Assembly (NCBI RefSeq): GCF_958979055.1
Contig: NC_084894.1
Location: 873,001-937,000 of the forward strand
Length of the DNA stretch: 64,000 nucleotides
DNA from: Alnus glutinosa
Taxonomy: Eukaryota > Streptophyta > Magnoliopsida > Fagales > Betulaceae
Reading direction: 5' to 3'
Shown here: positions 45,081 to 56,324 of the stretch, in pieces
How positions within the stretch are numbered: position 1 is the first letter of the stretch
Layout: every line of letters starts with the position of its first letter
The notes under the pieces: generated by a model
What the model saw: the letters and a program-made list of their open reading frames with translations, nothing else
The model's database searches: none
What the model was told of the DNA's origin: nothing
Translations under genes and position numbers: made by a program

Positions 45081-45408
45081 TTCTAACCATGACATTTGCC
45101 ATTAGGTGGACTTTGTGATCAAATCAATTTTTAAGAAGCACAATAAAATATGATAAAGTTTTCTTCTAAATTGGATTTAGTTTTTTTCTTTTCTTAATTT
45201 AGTTTGGTAAACTAATCTGTGTTCAAAATAAATGTAATTACAGCATGTATTTGTAAAAATGCATATAAAAGAATCACATGCTCTATTAATAAAAATTAAT
45301 ATAAGAATAAAAAAAAAAATGCATGTGTGAATTAGATATATTTTCGAACTTAATAAAGTGGAGGGATTAAAAGAAATTCCTCCAATTTAGATCGGAGGAA
45401 AACTTTGC

Positions 45409-46120
45409 TGCTTTGTTTGTTTCAACGTAAAATGGTTTCGACGAAATCATATTAAAAAAAAAAAAAAAATTTAAATTTTTTTTTCGGTGTTTGGTTCACA
45501 GGAAAGAATTACAAAAGATGAAAATGCAACTGTCGCTGGAATCCAGTAACATCCAGTCGCCGTTGCCGAATTTCGACGAGCATATTTGGCCGAATCTGGC
45601 CAAAATTGCTGGATTCCGGTCGGACGATCCGGTCAAATCCGGCAGGATCCCGGCCATTTTGGCCAAATCTGGCCAGATCCATCCAAATCCAACCAAATCC
45701 AACCGGATCAGTGGCCAAATCCATCCAAATCCGGCCGGATTCTGACCATTTTGGTCAAATCCGGCCGGATTCTGACCATTTTGGCTAGATCCAGCCGGAT
45801 TCTGACCATGGCCGGATTCCGGCACTTGCAATATTTCGGTGGCCAGATGTTGCCGGATTCCAGTGCCGCCTAGATTCCGACGACCAACCATTGTCGGATT
45901 ATAGCAATCGAATATCAAACGTGCGTGCAAAGACAAAGAGTTCAATTTCGGAAAACGATTTATAATTTTTAAAACCGTAAATCGTTTTCAAAAAATTAAA
46001 GAAGGTTTTACAGTCAAATCAAAAATGATTTTCGTTGACCATTATTTTCGCCCCTATCAAATACAGTAAAATGTCAAAATCATTTTTCAAAAATCATTTT
46101 ACACCGAAACAAACGGAGCA
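45409..46120. mobile_element. Inverted-repeat element with internal minisatellite
   Basis: Copy A reads GGATTAAAAGAAAACTTTACC at 26,614, whereas here about 0.7 kb intervenes. The ends are TGCTTTGTTTGTTTCAACGT and, inverted, TGCTCCGTTTGTTTCGGTGT. Between 45,590 and 45,820 the word AAATCCGGCCGGATTCTGAC, with ATTTTGG, recurs with variations. Both strands are open there (a 149-codon frame on the minus strand) because of the repeat, so I do not call a gene. No target duplication is evident. Confidence 0.75.
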
Positions 46121-46520
46121 TAAAATATGTCACGAACTCCTTTCTTTAAGTGAAGGGAAATAATAATAAACAATTTGTACTAAATTGACAAAAAAGTCAA
46201 GCTGGTTTGAAGCTATCTTGCAAGAAACTAAATAAAGTTAATGTTTAGTTAAGTAATTTGCAAGATTTATTAAGTAAAAAAAAAAAACCAATAAACAATT
46301 CAAATTCAAAAAATATTTAAAGGGTTATGAAATTATAGATACATCAATGATTTCTTACTAACTTTTATTTTGGATCAATTTATGGTTGAGTAAGAAGAAA
46401 CTAAGACCCTTTTATCCGATAAACCGGAACTTTAAGACTAGTTATCATTATTTATTTGAGTTTAGTTCGTGGGCACAAGAGATACACGTCTCAATTCTAA
46501 TTATGAGTCTAGTTCCAATT

Positions 46521-47222
46521 TTTTTTTTTTTTTTTTGAAAAGACTGATTCTCATAAATCAATAAGATGAAACTTGCTCGACAAGTACAATAGATTGGATG
46601 TAAGAAGGGCATTCATCCATCCACAGTTCATCTAACAATTGCGAAATAACAAACTTAGCTAAGGAATGGGCTGCAAAATTCGCAGCTCTATTAACATGAG
46701 TAGTCTCCACTTGCTGCAAACATTTGGCCTTCACTTTTATGTCTTCTATCAGCTGTCCATGGGAACTCCAGATTGGCAGGGGTTTGTTGAAAGCTGAGAC
46801 CACTACTAAAGAGTCTCCCTCCAACACGATTTTGTGGAATCCTTTTGCAACGCACAGATTAACAGCATGCCATGCTGCTAAGGCCTCAGCTACAGTGGGA
46901 TCATTAATAGAGGGGAGGACTTTTGCCATGGCTGCAACAAACTCCCCTTTTTCATCCCTCACAATTATCCCTATTCCCATCCTCTTAGACTGCTTGTTTA
47001 CAGCAGCATCACAGTTCAACTTTAGCCACCCTCCAACAGGTACCTTCCATTTTGGGGGAATTCTACCCACTTCCCCAATAGAGCTGGGAACCTTTTGCAA
47101 AGAAACTAGAAAAATCAAAGGATGTGGACTTAGCTTTCAGTACAAGTTGTTCTCCTTAGCCACACTTCACGCATCACCAAGAAAACCTCCAGGAGCTCTT
47201 GTCTATCCAACCTAGCATGGAT
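46521..47222 (-). mobile_element. 5'-truncated LINE with 15-bp target duplication
   Basis: AGTCTAGTTCCAATT flanks the insert at 46,506-46,520 and 47,223-47,237. Copy A has one related AGTCTAGTTACAATT at 27,053-27,067. The insert is on the minus strand: its poly(A) tail appears as a T-run at 46,519-46,536. It encodes an RNase H domain and lacks the upstream reverse transcriptase, as usual for 5'-truncated LINEs. Confidence 0.93.
46558..47118 (-). pseudogene. LINE RNase H domain (RVT_3 type) fragment
   Basis: An open frame of 186 codons contains GWLKLNCDAAVNKQSKRMGI, IIVRDEKGEF, AEALAAWHAVNLC, IVLEGDSLVVVSA and HVNRAANFAAHSLAKF. The first Asp (NCDAA), the Glu (AEAL) and the second Asp (EGDS) are in the expected places. 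The last motif has His where active enzymes usually have Asp (AAHSLAK against ADxLAK), which also occurs in plant members. It lacks the rest of the LINE ORF2; the start used is simply the first ATG after the truncation, so it is not an independent gene. Confidence 0.85.
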
Positions 47223-47429
47223 AGTCTAGTTCCAATTAAGACCGACAAAGCTAAACCAAAAATGTTAGTATAAGTATCGTTATGAATGAGACAAACTAAT
47301 AAAGAAACAATATATATAATGTGGGTTTGATGATTTTAATGATAACAATATGTCGGTACGTGCCCATGTTAGTTAACTAGAAAAAAAAAATATAGAATAC
47401 GATTAATATAATCTAAATTGTTAAACCCA

Positions 47430-47480
47430 CCCCCCCACCCCCCCCCCCCCCCCCCAAAAAAAAAAAAAAAAAAAAAAAAC
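47430..47480. repeat. Poly(C) followed by poly(A) tract
   Basis: A C-run with one A interruption is followed by about 25 A residues. Copy A has only a short A-run at the equivalent place (27,260), so the tract expanded after duplication. Confidence 0.9.
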
Positions 47481-49570
47481 TAATTGAAGAAACCATTTTG
47501 AGCCATGTGGTGAATATAATACCAGCAGTTGGTGAGAGAATATGACAGGTAAGATTAAAAATAAAAGAGGTAAAAAAAAAAAGGTCAGAAAAGTTAATGA
47601 AAGGAGGATAATGGGAGTGATTTGTTAACGAATTAAACCTTAATTAAAGATTGATTTGATTAGTTTTGTACTCCAAAAAATGGTTTGATAAAAGGTTAAA
47701 CCTATTTTTTAAGCATAAAAGCTTCCTAAAACCCTTGCACTCTCTGGTGATCATCTCATTCTTTTAAATCCAGATATTCGGCTTTATTTTCAATAATGTT
47801 TTTGTGACAAAACAATTTTAACATCCTTTTTTTACATGTTAATTCACCATTTGTTCAAAAGTTTAAGTTAATAAAATATTGTAAATTTAATTATTTAATT
47901 AATACTTTAATATTTTTTCTTATGTATGTGATTAAACAACACATGAAATATTTTCATTGAAAATAAAGATAAACTAAAACGTTAAAGTTTGAATTTGTTG
48001 GGAAATCTCACTCTAAGTCAAATTGGGATAGTAGTCTTAATCCCAGTTTAATAACGACTTTTTGAAGAATCTAGTCAATAGTCCAACTCTCAGTTAAATT
48101 AGAATAGGACTCTAGACCAAATCAAACTCCAGCACTCTTAAGCTCATACTTAAATATAAACGACAGATTAATTATTTTTGTACATTGAACATTCTTTCCA
48201 TAAGCGGATCCTAGTTTATTTAAAATAAACTAGCCGCCGAGTGAATGAGACCTTCTAGATACCCAGAAATCTACTTTTTTGTGGTGTTGTCTGACTTGTA
48301 GATCATGCAATTATGCCTTCCCAACCCATTTCTTTATTTACAGCCGTAGTTTGAAGAAGGTACAAAGTACCAGAAGATTAGACCTAAACCCATCAACTTT
48401 TCTGCCAAGAAATATTTAAGAGTGTCCCAAAAGGTTTGAAAACCTTGCGGGCATGACAAATTTGGTGACGAAAAATGGAACAAATTTATCTTCTTGTTTA
48501 TTCCATGGTACAAGAGATCACATGATGACACGTACCAATGGAATTTCTAACTCAACGGGAAAGTGTTTGGCCTTTGACTCAGACCTTCTTCTTCTTCTAC
48601 AGGTAAGCCCGGATCAAATAGATCTGGTCAATGGACTAGACCCAATAGCTCAAAGGACAAAGTAAATGGGACTAAGGCCCAATACAAGAGATTTAGCCCA
48701 AATGCCGAAGAAAGAGGTAGCGGTCCAAAACTCGCGATGAGAGTCGAAGTCCACCTGGATACAACAAAGTTAGATTCGTGTATCAATTATGAAGAGTCGA
48801 ATGGAACCCTAGAATTGTTGCATTTCAGACTTGACCACAAAGTTACAACTCATTCGATTCCATACTCGACGAGTTGTGTCATATCCTATACCCGATGTGC
48901 TGGTAGCTTTAATACCAAATAATACAAACCTCAGGTAAAACTTACCCTTGAAAAACTGGTTGCAAGTCGAGAGTGCCTAAGAGTTTATATACATATGATT
49001 AAAATTGTACTTAAAGATGAACCTAAGGGGGCTGCGTGGTCTCCATCAAGTAATTAGTTAATCGTGTGTATATAAAAGTTGAGGGGGAAAAAAAAGAAAA
49101 AGGAAAAAGAACATAAATATAAAAAGTACATCTGTTCTTGCGATTCCGCATACCAAATGTGCGTTTTTAAAGAAAATTCAAGAAAATATCTCGTTTGAGA
49201 ATGTGTTTAAAAACATAGAAAAATTTGTGTTTTGAACTCGCAAGTAAGGGGATGCATTTTTAAAAGTGTTAGATTTTAAAAGCTAATCTGTGATTTTTAA
49301 AAATCTTGTTTCCATTAAATAATTTTGAAACATTATTTAAACAATACGTTTTGAAACTGCTAAAATAGTCGATGAAATAAGATTAGAAGAACTTTGAGAG
49401 CCTCAAACAATTCACAACCTTAGAAGATAAATGGTCCCATAGGCCTAATAACTAAGAACCTTAACTGGGCCAAAATTGGAATCAGGCCTTGATGGGCTAG
49501 AAGTAAAGCTTTTGATGAACCTAGAGTAAAATGAAATATACTCAAGAATAAACGAGTATTTCCGACAGTG

Positions 49571-49605
<35 letters not shown>

Positions 49606-50249
49606 TTTTTTGAAGAAAGTATTAATTGGTTTAAATAGTAAAATCCTCTTTTTAATATTTATTAGGATTGGAAATTTATGAGAATTAAGGAAGAAGGGTA
49701 CCATTAGCTATACAACTTATTATAGGCTTGAATGAGCCTCCCATGATCTCCTTCCCCCCTTTTCCAAAAGAGAATGATTGATTACCTTTATAAGTTGAGA
49801 TGTAAAAGCTTGCCTTTTTATATATATAAAAAAAAAAAAGAATCATTAAGGATTAAGAAAATGAAAAATGATTGATGTACTACAAATTTTACTACATCGA
49901 ATTCTAATCGAGAGGAATAGATTGACTTATGCAATTGATTCTTTTAACACATTATCTTCCTTAATTCTTTTTTTCTTTTTTTTTTTCAAACAATAAATTG
50001 TTTATATGTGTGTGTTTAAACTTTAAACCCACAACATCCACTCCATTTCATAATTAATAACTTAAATTTAGAGTGATTTTGGTTTTAATTTGTTTTAAAG
50101 TAATTGATAACTAAAACTCGTAAAGAAGAACTGTCCTTGATGTGCTATTCGGCCTGTAGATTAAAAAAATAACTGAGAATGACAATCCATACCATTTTTT
50201 GTGTAAAATTTACGTGAGCCCACCTACCCGAGCATGTGTTCGAAATATT

Positions 50250-50525
50250 AAATATATAAAACTTAGCTTAAAAACCGGGATTAATCAAGGATTGCAATTT
50301 GTGACAACCCCGCAAAGCTGCAAGAGAGGCTAGAGTCCGCCCTTCTCATGGATTGGAATTCCTTACAATTTTTTTGCCCGGATTACAAAGGATCGGATTG
50401 CAGGGATCCCGTTTCGCAAATTAGTGGCTGACTCTAGCCTGTCTTGCAGCTTTGCTAGGTTGTCACAAATTGCAGTCCATGATTAATCCCCGGTTTCTAA
50501 GCTAATTAAGTTTCATATATATGTT
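50250..50525. mobile_element. Hairpin MITE
   Basis: The left arm has TAGCTTAAAAACCGGGATTA, GATTGCAATTTGTGACAACC and CAAAGCTGCAAGAGAGGCTA. The right arm has GACTCTAGCCTGTCTTGCAG, TTGTCACAAATTGCAGTCCA and CCCCGGTTTCTAAGCTAA, the reverse complement with a few mismatches. The loop is about 95 bp and there is no coding capacity. Confidence 0.83.
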
Positions 50526-51831
50526 TGATGCTCATGAGGGTCTGCATTACCCATCACCCACCTAAAAACTGATTGGTTCCAGAGAAAATCCGTCTGAATA
50601 ATAGAAACCAATCCATCATGAAAGCTTAAAAGGTGCTCAAGCTCAGATAAGCATTGACAATTATCATGAAAAACTTTAGCTCCTTTGTGGTTGATTGTCT
50701 GTCACCGGCCGATAATAAAATATGCCCCAAATTTGATGATTGCCAGCTTGAAAAGTTTGGTCCAACAACCTAAAATAGGACCTCTTTTGTCATCGGTCTG
50801 AAGGGGCAAAATAATTCTATCTAGAAGAGAAGTGCAAGCTAGCTTTTCAATGTCACAATTATTTCTCAAACTATATTGAAATTGTTACACTAATTAAACC
50901 ATGGCATTTCATGATAGGGCGGGGATGGACTAGTCATTTTACAATTCCGTAAACCCAGGGATGGAACCATAATTTCTTATCGGAAGGACAAAGCATGAAC
51001 GAGGGCCGAGCCTGATTTTGATAATGCTCAAGCCTAATTTTTAGACCAATTAATATGGATATATATCTAACTATATATAAATGTTTTATGGGAAATTTTC
51101 AAAATTGGGGGGCCATTGCCAACCGGCCGCTCATTCCGTCCCTGGGCATGCAGGTCGAAACGGTATGTTAATTTACCCTTTTATACATCAAAATTTGACA
51201 TGGTAATTGTCTCAAAAGGTTAGTATGATAGGAAGACTTATCACTCTTGATATTTCATCACTTTTGCAATCATACTTTAAAGAGTATTAATTTGGTATAT
51301 CTATCTTTCAATTTTTTTTCATTATATTTCACTGATCCATTATGATTTTTCATTAAATCTTGTTAAAATTCTCAAAATTAATTTTTTTTTTTTAAAAAAA
51401 ATAATAATAATTTTTTTTCAAAGATTCATGCATGGCTAGTTTTACAAATTTAGTTAAATCTTTACCAACTCCTAAATCTTTGCAATTTTTTTTTCTTTTT
51501 TGCCTATAAAAAAAATGAGAGGTATTTTAAAAATTTTAACATCCATCCGCTAAGATTTAACGGAAAATTCTAGCTGAAGGGTTAAATTAAAAAAAAAAAA
51601 CAAATTAAAAGATGGATATACTAAATGGACACTTTTTAAAGTTTATAATTATAATTATAAAAATAATAAAAGATTAAGAGTGTTAAGTGAATTTTTCCTT
51701 TAATTTACAAATATTTAGTTAATATTCTAACGCAAGACGGAAAAGCTCAACCACTATATGTATAGAGGCACTTCCAACTGCTATAACTTGTGCATTAATT
51801 TTGAGTGGCGTCCCCATCATATTAATCCACC

Positions 51832-52422
51832 ATGGCTAGAATTCTCCCCATTTTCCCTTCCAAGTTCATCATTTTCTCCCTTCTTTCTTTCTTGGCCATA
51901 ATTCTCGTCACCGGAGAAAACCATGGTTTTGTTAGAAACCTAGACCGGAGGCTCATCGGGCAGATCAAGAAGAAAGAAAAGCTGAGTCATATTCATTTCT
52001 ATTGGCATGACACTATTACCGGCCGTAACCCTTCTGTCGCTCAAATCGTGCCGCCGGTGTCCAACGCATCGGCAACAGCCTTCGGAGCAATAAACATCAT
52101 CGACGACCCATTGACCTTAGGGCCTAAGCTGAGCTCCAAGTTGATCGGAAGGGCTCAAGGGTTTTACGCATTGACGTCACAAGAAGAAGTTGGCCTATTA
52201 ATGGCTATGAACTTTGCGTTCATCGAAGGCAAATATAACGGTAGCGTGATTACGGTGCTAGGGAGGAATCCCGTTTTCTCGAAGGTGAGAGAGATGCCGG
52301 TGATCGGAGGTAGTGGGCTTTTCCGGTTTGCTAGGGGTTATGTTCAGCTTAGCACGAACAAGTTTAATTCCAGCACCGGGGATGCCATAGTTGAATATAA
52401 TGTGTATGTGTTGCATTACTGA
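51832..52422 (+). CDS. Dirigent protein, gene 2 (divergent member)
   Basis: Single-exon gene of 196 residues with a signal peptide ([20 protein letters not shown], cleavage near VTGE) and a complete dirigent domain: [79 protein letters not shown] and [10 protein letters not shown]. It is clearly less similar to genes 1, 3 and 4 than they are to one another, with an extra residue in NASATAF and a Lys-rich IKKKEKLSH. The ATG is the first in the frame. The promoter has only a weak TATA-like ACTATATGTATAG near 51,752 and shares no upstream similarity with the others, so its expression may differ. It probably acts in the apoplast like other family members. Confidence 0.94.
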   Translation: MARILPIFPSKFIIFSLLSFLAIILVTGENHGFVRNLDRRLIGQIKKKEKLSHIHFYWHDTITGRNPSVAQIVPPVSNASATAFGAINIIDDPLTLGPKLSSKLIGRAQGFYALTSQEEVGLLMAMNFAFIEGKYNGSVITVLGRNPVFSKVREMPVIGGSGLFRFARGYVQLSTNKFNSSTGDAIVEYNVYVLHY

Positions 52423-53392
52423 TATGCTCCGATCATCATGACCTTTGAATATCACTTGCTTTCAATAATGTTGGCCACCTTTGATCCTCCGGCCGGCCAA
52501 AAACCACATGATTATATCATTTTTGCCACCGCTCTATCGATCCTTCTACGGTCAATTGTGTTATCTAACATCAAAATATATTTGCAAGCTTTGCTTCTAA
52601 CTTTTCTCTGTTACAAAATTTTAAGGGTAAATTGCAGATTTTGTTCACTATTTGTTAATATATTTGCAAGTTAGCAAAGGAAATCGTATATTTCCCATAG
52701 ACGAGAGCTGAGGTTCTCACAGATTGATTGAGTGTGGGTATGGGTGTATGGTTGTAATTGGAATGGTGATATGACATTCCCTAATATAATGTAGATCATG
52801 AGTGTTTATTGGTAGGTTCTGGCCTTAATTAGCCGGATTCCGGGCCGAATTTTGCGTTCACTTGTGGGTTATGACCTCAGCCAAATTCAGCGTCTTATTC
52901 TCCATTGAAATCACGTCGTAAAGTCGGACTTGAATCATGAAGTGGTTATCCTCAAAGCTACAATCCCATAATTCTTTAACTAATTAACCATTATTCTGAT
53001 GTGGTTGGTCGAGTTATTTTTCTTTGCGTTGGCTTTCTTGGTCTGGTTGGACTTGCGATTCAAGTTTTAACATCCTAACCCGAATTCCAGGCTCTCTGGT
53101 CCGTACGTTTCACAACTTGAAATATTGATCGAATATATATATAGTCTATCAAAGTGGGGATCTTGTTGAGTCTTCAATATATTTTTTGTACTAGGACGAA
53201 TGTTATAAATGGTGCCTATACATGTTACATATGAAGAAAAGAATTAATATTGCATGCCGTGGACCTAATTAACTCACTCATAATCATCTCATAATTTGAG
53301 GTAAAAGCAAATTAAAAGGGGCGTCTTCCTTTATCCAAAAGGTGGCATCCCTTCTCAAATCAAACACATGAACAGACATTGGTTCAATATGT

Positions 53393-53602
53393 ATGCATGA
53401 TAGATGACCGTTTAACCTTGGGACCAGAATTAAGCTCAAAATTGGTGGGAAGAGCACTAGGATTTTATGCCTCCGCGTCACAACAGAAGATTCGTCTATT
53501 AATGGTGATGAAATTTGCATTGGTTCAAGGAAAGTACGTATACGTACAATTCCATGGTAGCACTTACCACTGCTGTGAGGGAGGTGCCGGTGATTGAGTT
53601 AT
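53393..53602 (+). pseudogene. Dirigent-protein relic (duplicate of the one at 30.3 kb)
   Basis: The open stretch [20 protein letters not shown] then [20 protein letters not shown] matches the middle of dirigent proteins. After LVQGKY it decays (a short insertion of CGTATACGTA). The signal peptide, the FYWHD motif and the whole C-terminus are absent. It keeps the uninterrupted site where a hAT-like element sits in the copy at 30.4 kb. Confidence 0.88.
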
Positions 53603-53851
53603 ACGAGTCGTGTGTTGTATCATTTTTTATAGTTCAATGGGTTGTGTCATAATTGAGAGTTTGACTAAATGGGTTATATTTAGGTTGACACATATAATTA
53701 TATACCAAGACTCGACTCGACACGACACGACACGAACTTTACCTATAAACCCAAATTGCCACCCATATTTATAACCTAGCTAGCCTAGTAATTAAGGTTT
53801 TTTTATATATGACTATGATTCCACATTTCTATGGTGGAAAGATTACATTGA

Positions 53852-54890
53852 AGGGGATGTGATTCTAGTTGAAAAGTTAGGCCAAGCAGAAACAAACTTA
53901 AGAGTTCTCGGTGAAAACCTACGGCCAAATTAACCACCTCTCTCTAAACTCTCCTCCTCTTTGAAAACCATTTTCTCTAAAATAACCAACCGTCTTAGGC
54001 CCATGGGCGGAGGGAAGAGACTCCCCTCCCTTTTTTTTACCTTTTTTCCTTCTCCCTTCTCCTTTCTCCCCTTTGCTAATTAACGCCTCTATTGAGGTCT
54101 ATATCTTGTTGGAGCTTGCTCTAGCCCTATCCACTTCAACACAGCTAGTACCTGTCTTTGCCTTATACCTCCACCATGTTTGTTGTAATTTTTGACTTGG
54201 TTGTTGGGTCGAAATCTTTGGACTTAGATCTACGCTCCTCTTTCAATTTTTGCTCAACACGCGCCTCTTGAGTGGATTTGCCTGTGTCATCCACTTCCGC
54301 CAATGGCCACTTCGTCCTCATCTAATGTCCCAGCATTGGCGTGTGGCCTGCACGCGCTAGGGAATTTGTCTCCCTCTTCAGCGCGTGGTGACCACGCATC
54401 ACCCTCTACCCTTCCTCCGCCTCGGTTTTAGGTCATGGTTCATCGCGGTTCCTTGTGATTCATGCGGGAGAGAGGCCTTTCAATGGTGGCACGTGGTTTT
54501 CACGTGCCAGTGGCTCCCTGTCCCTTCTTTCAACTAGATCTATTGTGTTGTTGTTTTATCTACTTTTTGTTTTAATTACTTGGGTTTTTTGCTTTTTATA
54601 TTTCTGGGCTAGCTTTTTGTTGTATATTTCTTCTTTGTGCTTAGATCTCTGTAATGGTGTTTGGAGCTTATATACACCTTTAACCAGCTTAACTAGTGGC
54701 CTGGGTTTTAGGCATCCGTTCCAAGAATCAATAGGTCCATATCTTTGGAAGCATTGCATCCGCGTACTTTCGTTCTTAGTATTTATTTTGGGTCATTGCC
54801 CAGCCCTAGTTTATTGTATTTTCCTTTTATTTGTAGTTCCTTTTCATTTATCTACCAAAAGAAGAAGAAGAAGAAGAAGCATCCCTAGAT
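53852..54890 (+). mobile_element. Non-autonomous retroelement, copy A', 11-bp target duplication
   Basis: GATTACATTGA flanks it exactly at 53,841-53,851 and 54,891-54,901. The contents are collinear with 31,172-32,328: leader with CTCTCTCTAAACTCTCC, GGGCGGAGGGAAG, then TCGAAATCTTTGGA and GCCCAGCCCTAGTTTATTGT near the end, with (AAG)n at the 3' side. The 145-codon frame inside has no known domain. A related 3' end lies at about 62,440-62,650. Confidence 0.75.
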
Positions 54891-55179
54891 GATTACATTG
54901 ATTAGGATAATATATAGTTGAGCATATTATAACAATGTAATTAGGAAGAAAACTTAGAAAAGAATTGCACGCCGTGGACCTAACTCATGATCATCTCAAG
55001 CATTCGAGGCAAAAAGCATAAAGAGGCCAGGGTGTCATCCCTTCCTTCCCAAGCCAGCCATCCCACCCTCGATCTCCAGCTGCCTACCCACGGGTGTTCA
55101 ACTCCATTGGACAATGTTAAACATAACCAAAATTAAAAATGAAAAATAAATATTCTAGATATATAGATGATGGAGCATT

Positions 55180-55290
55180 TTAATAGTCATTTGCTTGGAT
55201 TAGGATTCTCGATCTATAATTATTTGTTCGAATTTGAAAGAATTCAGACAGGTAATTATGAGAGACAGCTTATGAGACTCAACTAATTTA
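55180..55290. mobile_element. Left arm of the hairpin MITE, truncated
   Basis: CATTTGCTTGGATTAGGATT to GACAGCTTATGAGACTCAAC matches the left arm at 32,612-32,700. It is followed at once by TGGGTAAAAATGAAGTTCCC, which in copy A is at 33,136. About 430 bp were therefore lost here between the hairpin and the dirigent promoter. Confidence 0.75.
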
Positions 55291-55484
55291 TGGGTAAAAA
55301 TGAAGTTCCCTATAAACCTGTATTTTTACCTATCAAATCTTTTGACTTAATTGTCATTGTTCCAATAAAGGTTTAGGTTTGCCCAAATTTTTTATCTCGT
55401 CATAAAAAGTCCCTAAAGCAAGTTAAGACGTGACATAATAGTGCTTAAAAAGGCCCGTTAATTTTCACTATTTACCATTCACTT

Positions 55485-55492
55485 TATAAATA
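55485..55492 (+). promoter_or_regulatory. TATA box of dirigent gene 3
   Basis: TATAAATA lies 59 bp before the ATG at 55,544. The spacing argues that transcription starts downstream of the in-frame ATG at 55,499 and near or after the one at 55,514. Confidence 0.7.
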
Positions 55493-55543
55493 GGCAACAT
55501 GTACTCAAATCTTATGCAAGCTTTGTACTCAATTATAGTTCCA

Positions 55544-56128
55544 ATGGCTAGAATTATTCCCATCTTGGCCTTCCAACTCCTCCTTTTCTTCTTCATCTCT
55601 TCCTTCTCCACAGTTTCGGTCGCCGGAGATCAAGATGAAGGCTTTTCCAGAAGCCTAGACAGGAAGCTACTCGGGCTCAAGAAAGAAAAGCTCAGCCACT
55701 TCCGCTTCTACTGGCATGACATCGTCAGTGGCCGTAATCCGTCTGCTGTCCTGGTCGTGCCACCGGCCTCCAACACATCGACAGGCTTCGGCTTAGTGAG
55801 CATGATCGATGACCCTTTAACCTTGGGACCAAAGTTGAGCTCAAAGCTGGTCGGAAGGGCACAGGGGTTTTATGCCTCTGCCTCACAACAAGAGCTTGGT
55901 CTACTAATGGTTATGAACTTTGCATTTATTGAAGGGAAGTACAATGGTAGCACTATTTCCGTGCTAGGGAGGAACGCTGTGTTCTCCGCCGTGAGGGAGA
56001 TGCCGGTGATCGGAGGCAGCGGGCTTTTCCGGTTTGCTAGGGGGTATGTTCAGGCCAGTACTCATAGCTTTGATATCAAGACAGGAGACGCCACCGTTGA
56101 GTACAATGTCTATGTGTTGCATTATTGA
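55544..56128 (+). CDS. Dirigent protein, gene 3
   Basis: Single-exon gene of 194 residues with a signal peptide ([20 protein letters not shown]) and full dirigent domain. It differs from gene 4 by only about ten residues, including an extra one in AGDQDEGF, L for M in SAVLVV, and GLLMV for SLLMV. The frame extends upstream to ATGs at 55,499 and 55,514. The TATA box at 55,485 makes those unlikely to be transcribed as starts, and they would place extra residues before the signal peptide. The 3' flank matches gene 4 for about 800 bp. Role as for gene 1: a secreted dirigent protein, substrate unknown. Confidence 0.95.
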   Translation: MARIIPILAFQLLLFFFISSFSTVSVAGDQDEGFSRSLDRKLLGLKKEKLSHFRFYWHDIVSGRNPSAVLVVPPASNTSTGFGLVSMIDDPLTLGPKLSSKLVGRAQGFYASASQQELGLLMVMNFAFIEGKYNGSTISVLGRNAVFSAVREMPVIGGSGLFRFARGYVQASTHSFDIKTGDATVEYNVYVLHY

Positions 56129-56318
56129 TGCTCTTGAGTCTTTTTAATTAATTAGCTTTAATTTACTCAATTATGCTCTTAATTTCTTGAGTTGATCACT
56201 TTTTGAGTATGTTAGTAGGCCGACCACCTTTGATTGCTTTGAGCCATTAAGTGGGGTTGGTTTTGTGTTATTTATATTCCTTGAGATTAATGCGTTATCA
56301 AGTCTTTGATTCGAATAC

Positions 56319-56324
56319 AATAAA
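56319..56324 (+). terminator. Candidate polyadenylation signal, dirigent gene 3
   Basis: AATAAA in TACAATAAAATTT, about 190 bp after the stop. It is conserved at the gene 4 position 58,511. Confidence 0.4.

Larger units (their letters stand above)
50207..53375. other. 3.2 kb present only in copy A', with a dirigent gene
   Basis: Copy A goes directly from ACTATTTTTTGTG to ACATTGGTTCAATATGTATG at 30,238-30,262. In copy A' these two words are at 50,190-50,203 and 53,375-53,395, with about 3.2 kb between. The stretch contains the dirigent gene at 51,832 and the hairpin element at 50,250. Confidence 0.8.
43363..56290. repeat. Segmental duplication, copy A'
   Basis: It is collinear with 25,765-34,140. 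It is longer because it carries insertions absent from copy A: a ~1-kb retroelement (43.5 kb), a 174-bp MITE (44.9 kb), a 0.7-kb inverted-repeat element (45.4 kb) and a LINE (46.5 kb). It also has a 3.2-kb stretch with a dirigent gene (50.2-53.3 kb) that copy A lacks. Confidence 0.88.

Noticed and set aside
45496-45945. 149-codon open frame on the minus strand
   Set aside because: It lies in the GGCCGGAT minisatellite of a transposon insertion. Several frames on both strands are open there and no domain is visible.
46724-47215. 163-codon plus-strand frame
   Set aside because: It is antisense to the LINE RNase H frame, which carries the recognisable motifs.
55499-55543. Upstream ATGs extending dirigent gene 3 by 10-15 residues
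   Set aside because: They lie 7-22 bp after the end of the TATA box, before or at the expected transcription start, and would place polar residues ahead of a good signal peptide.
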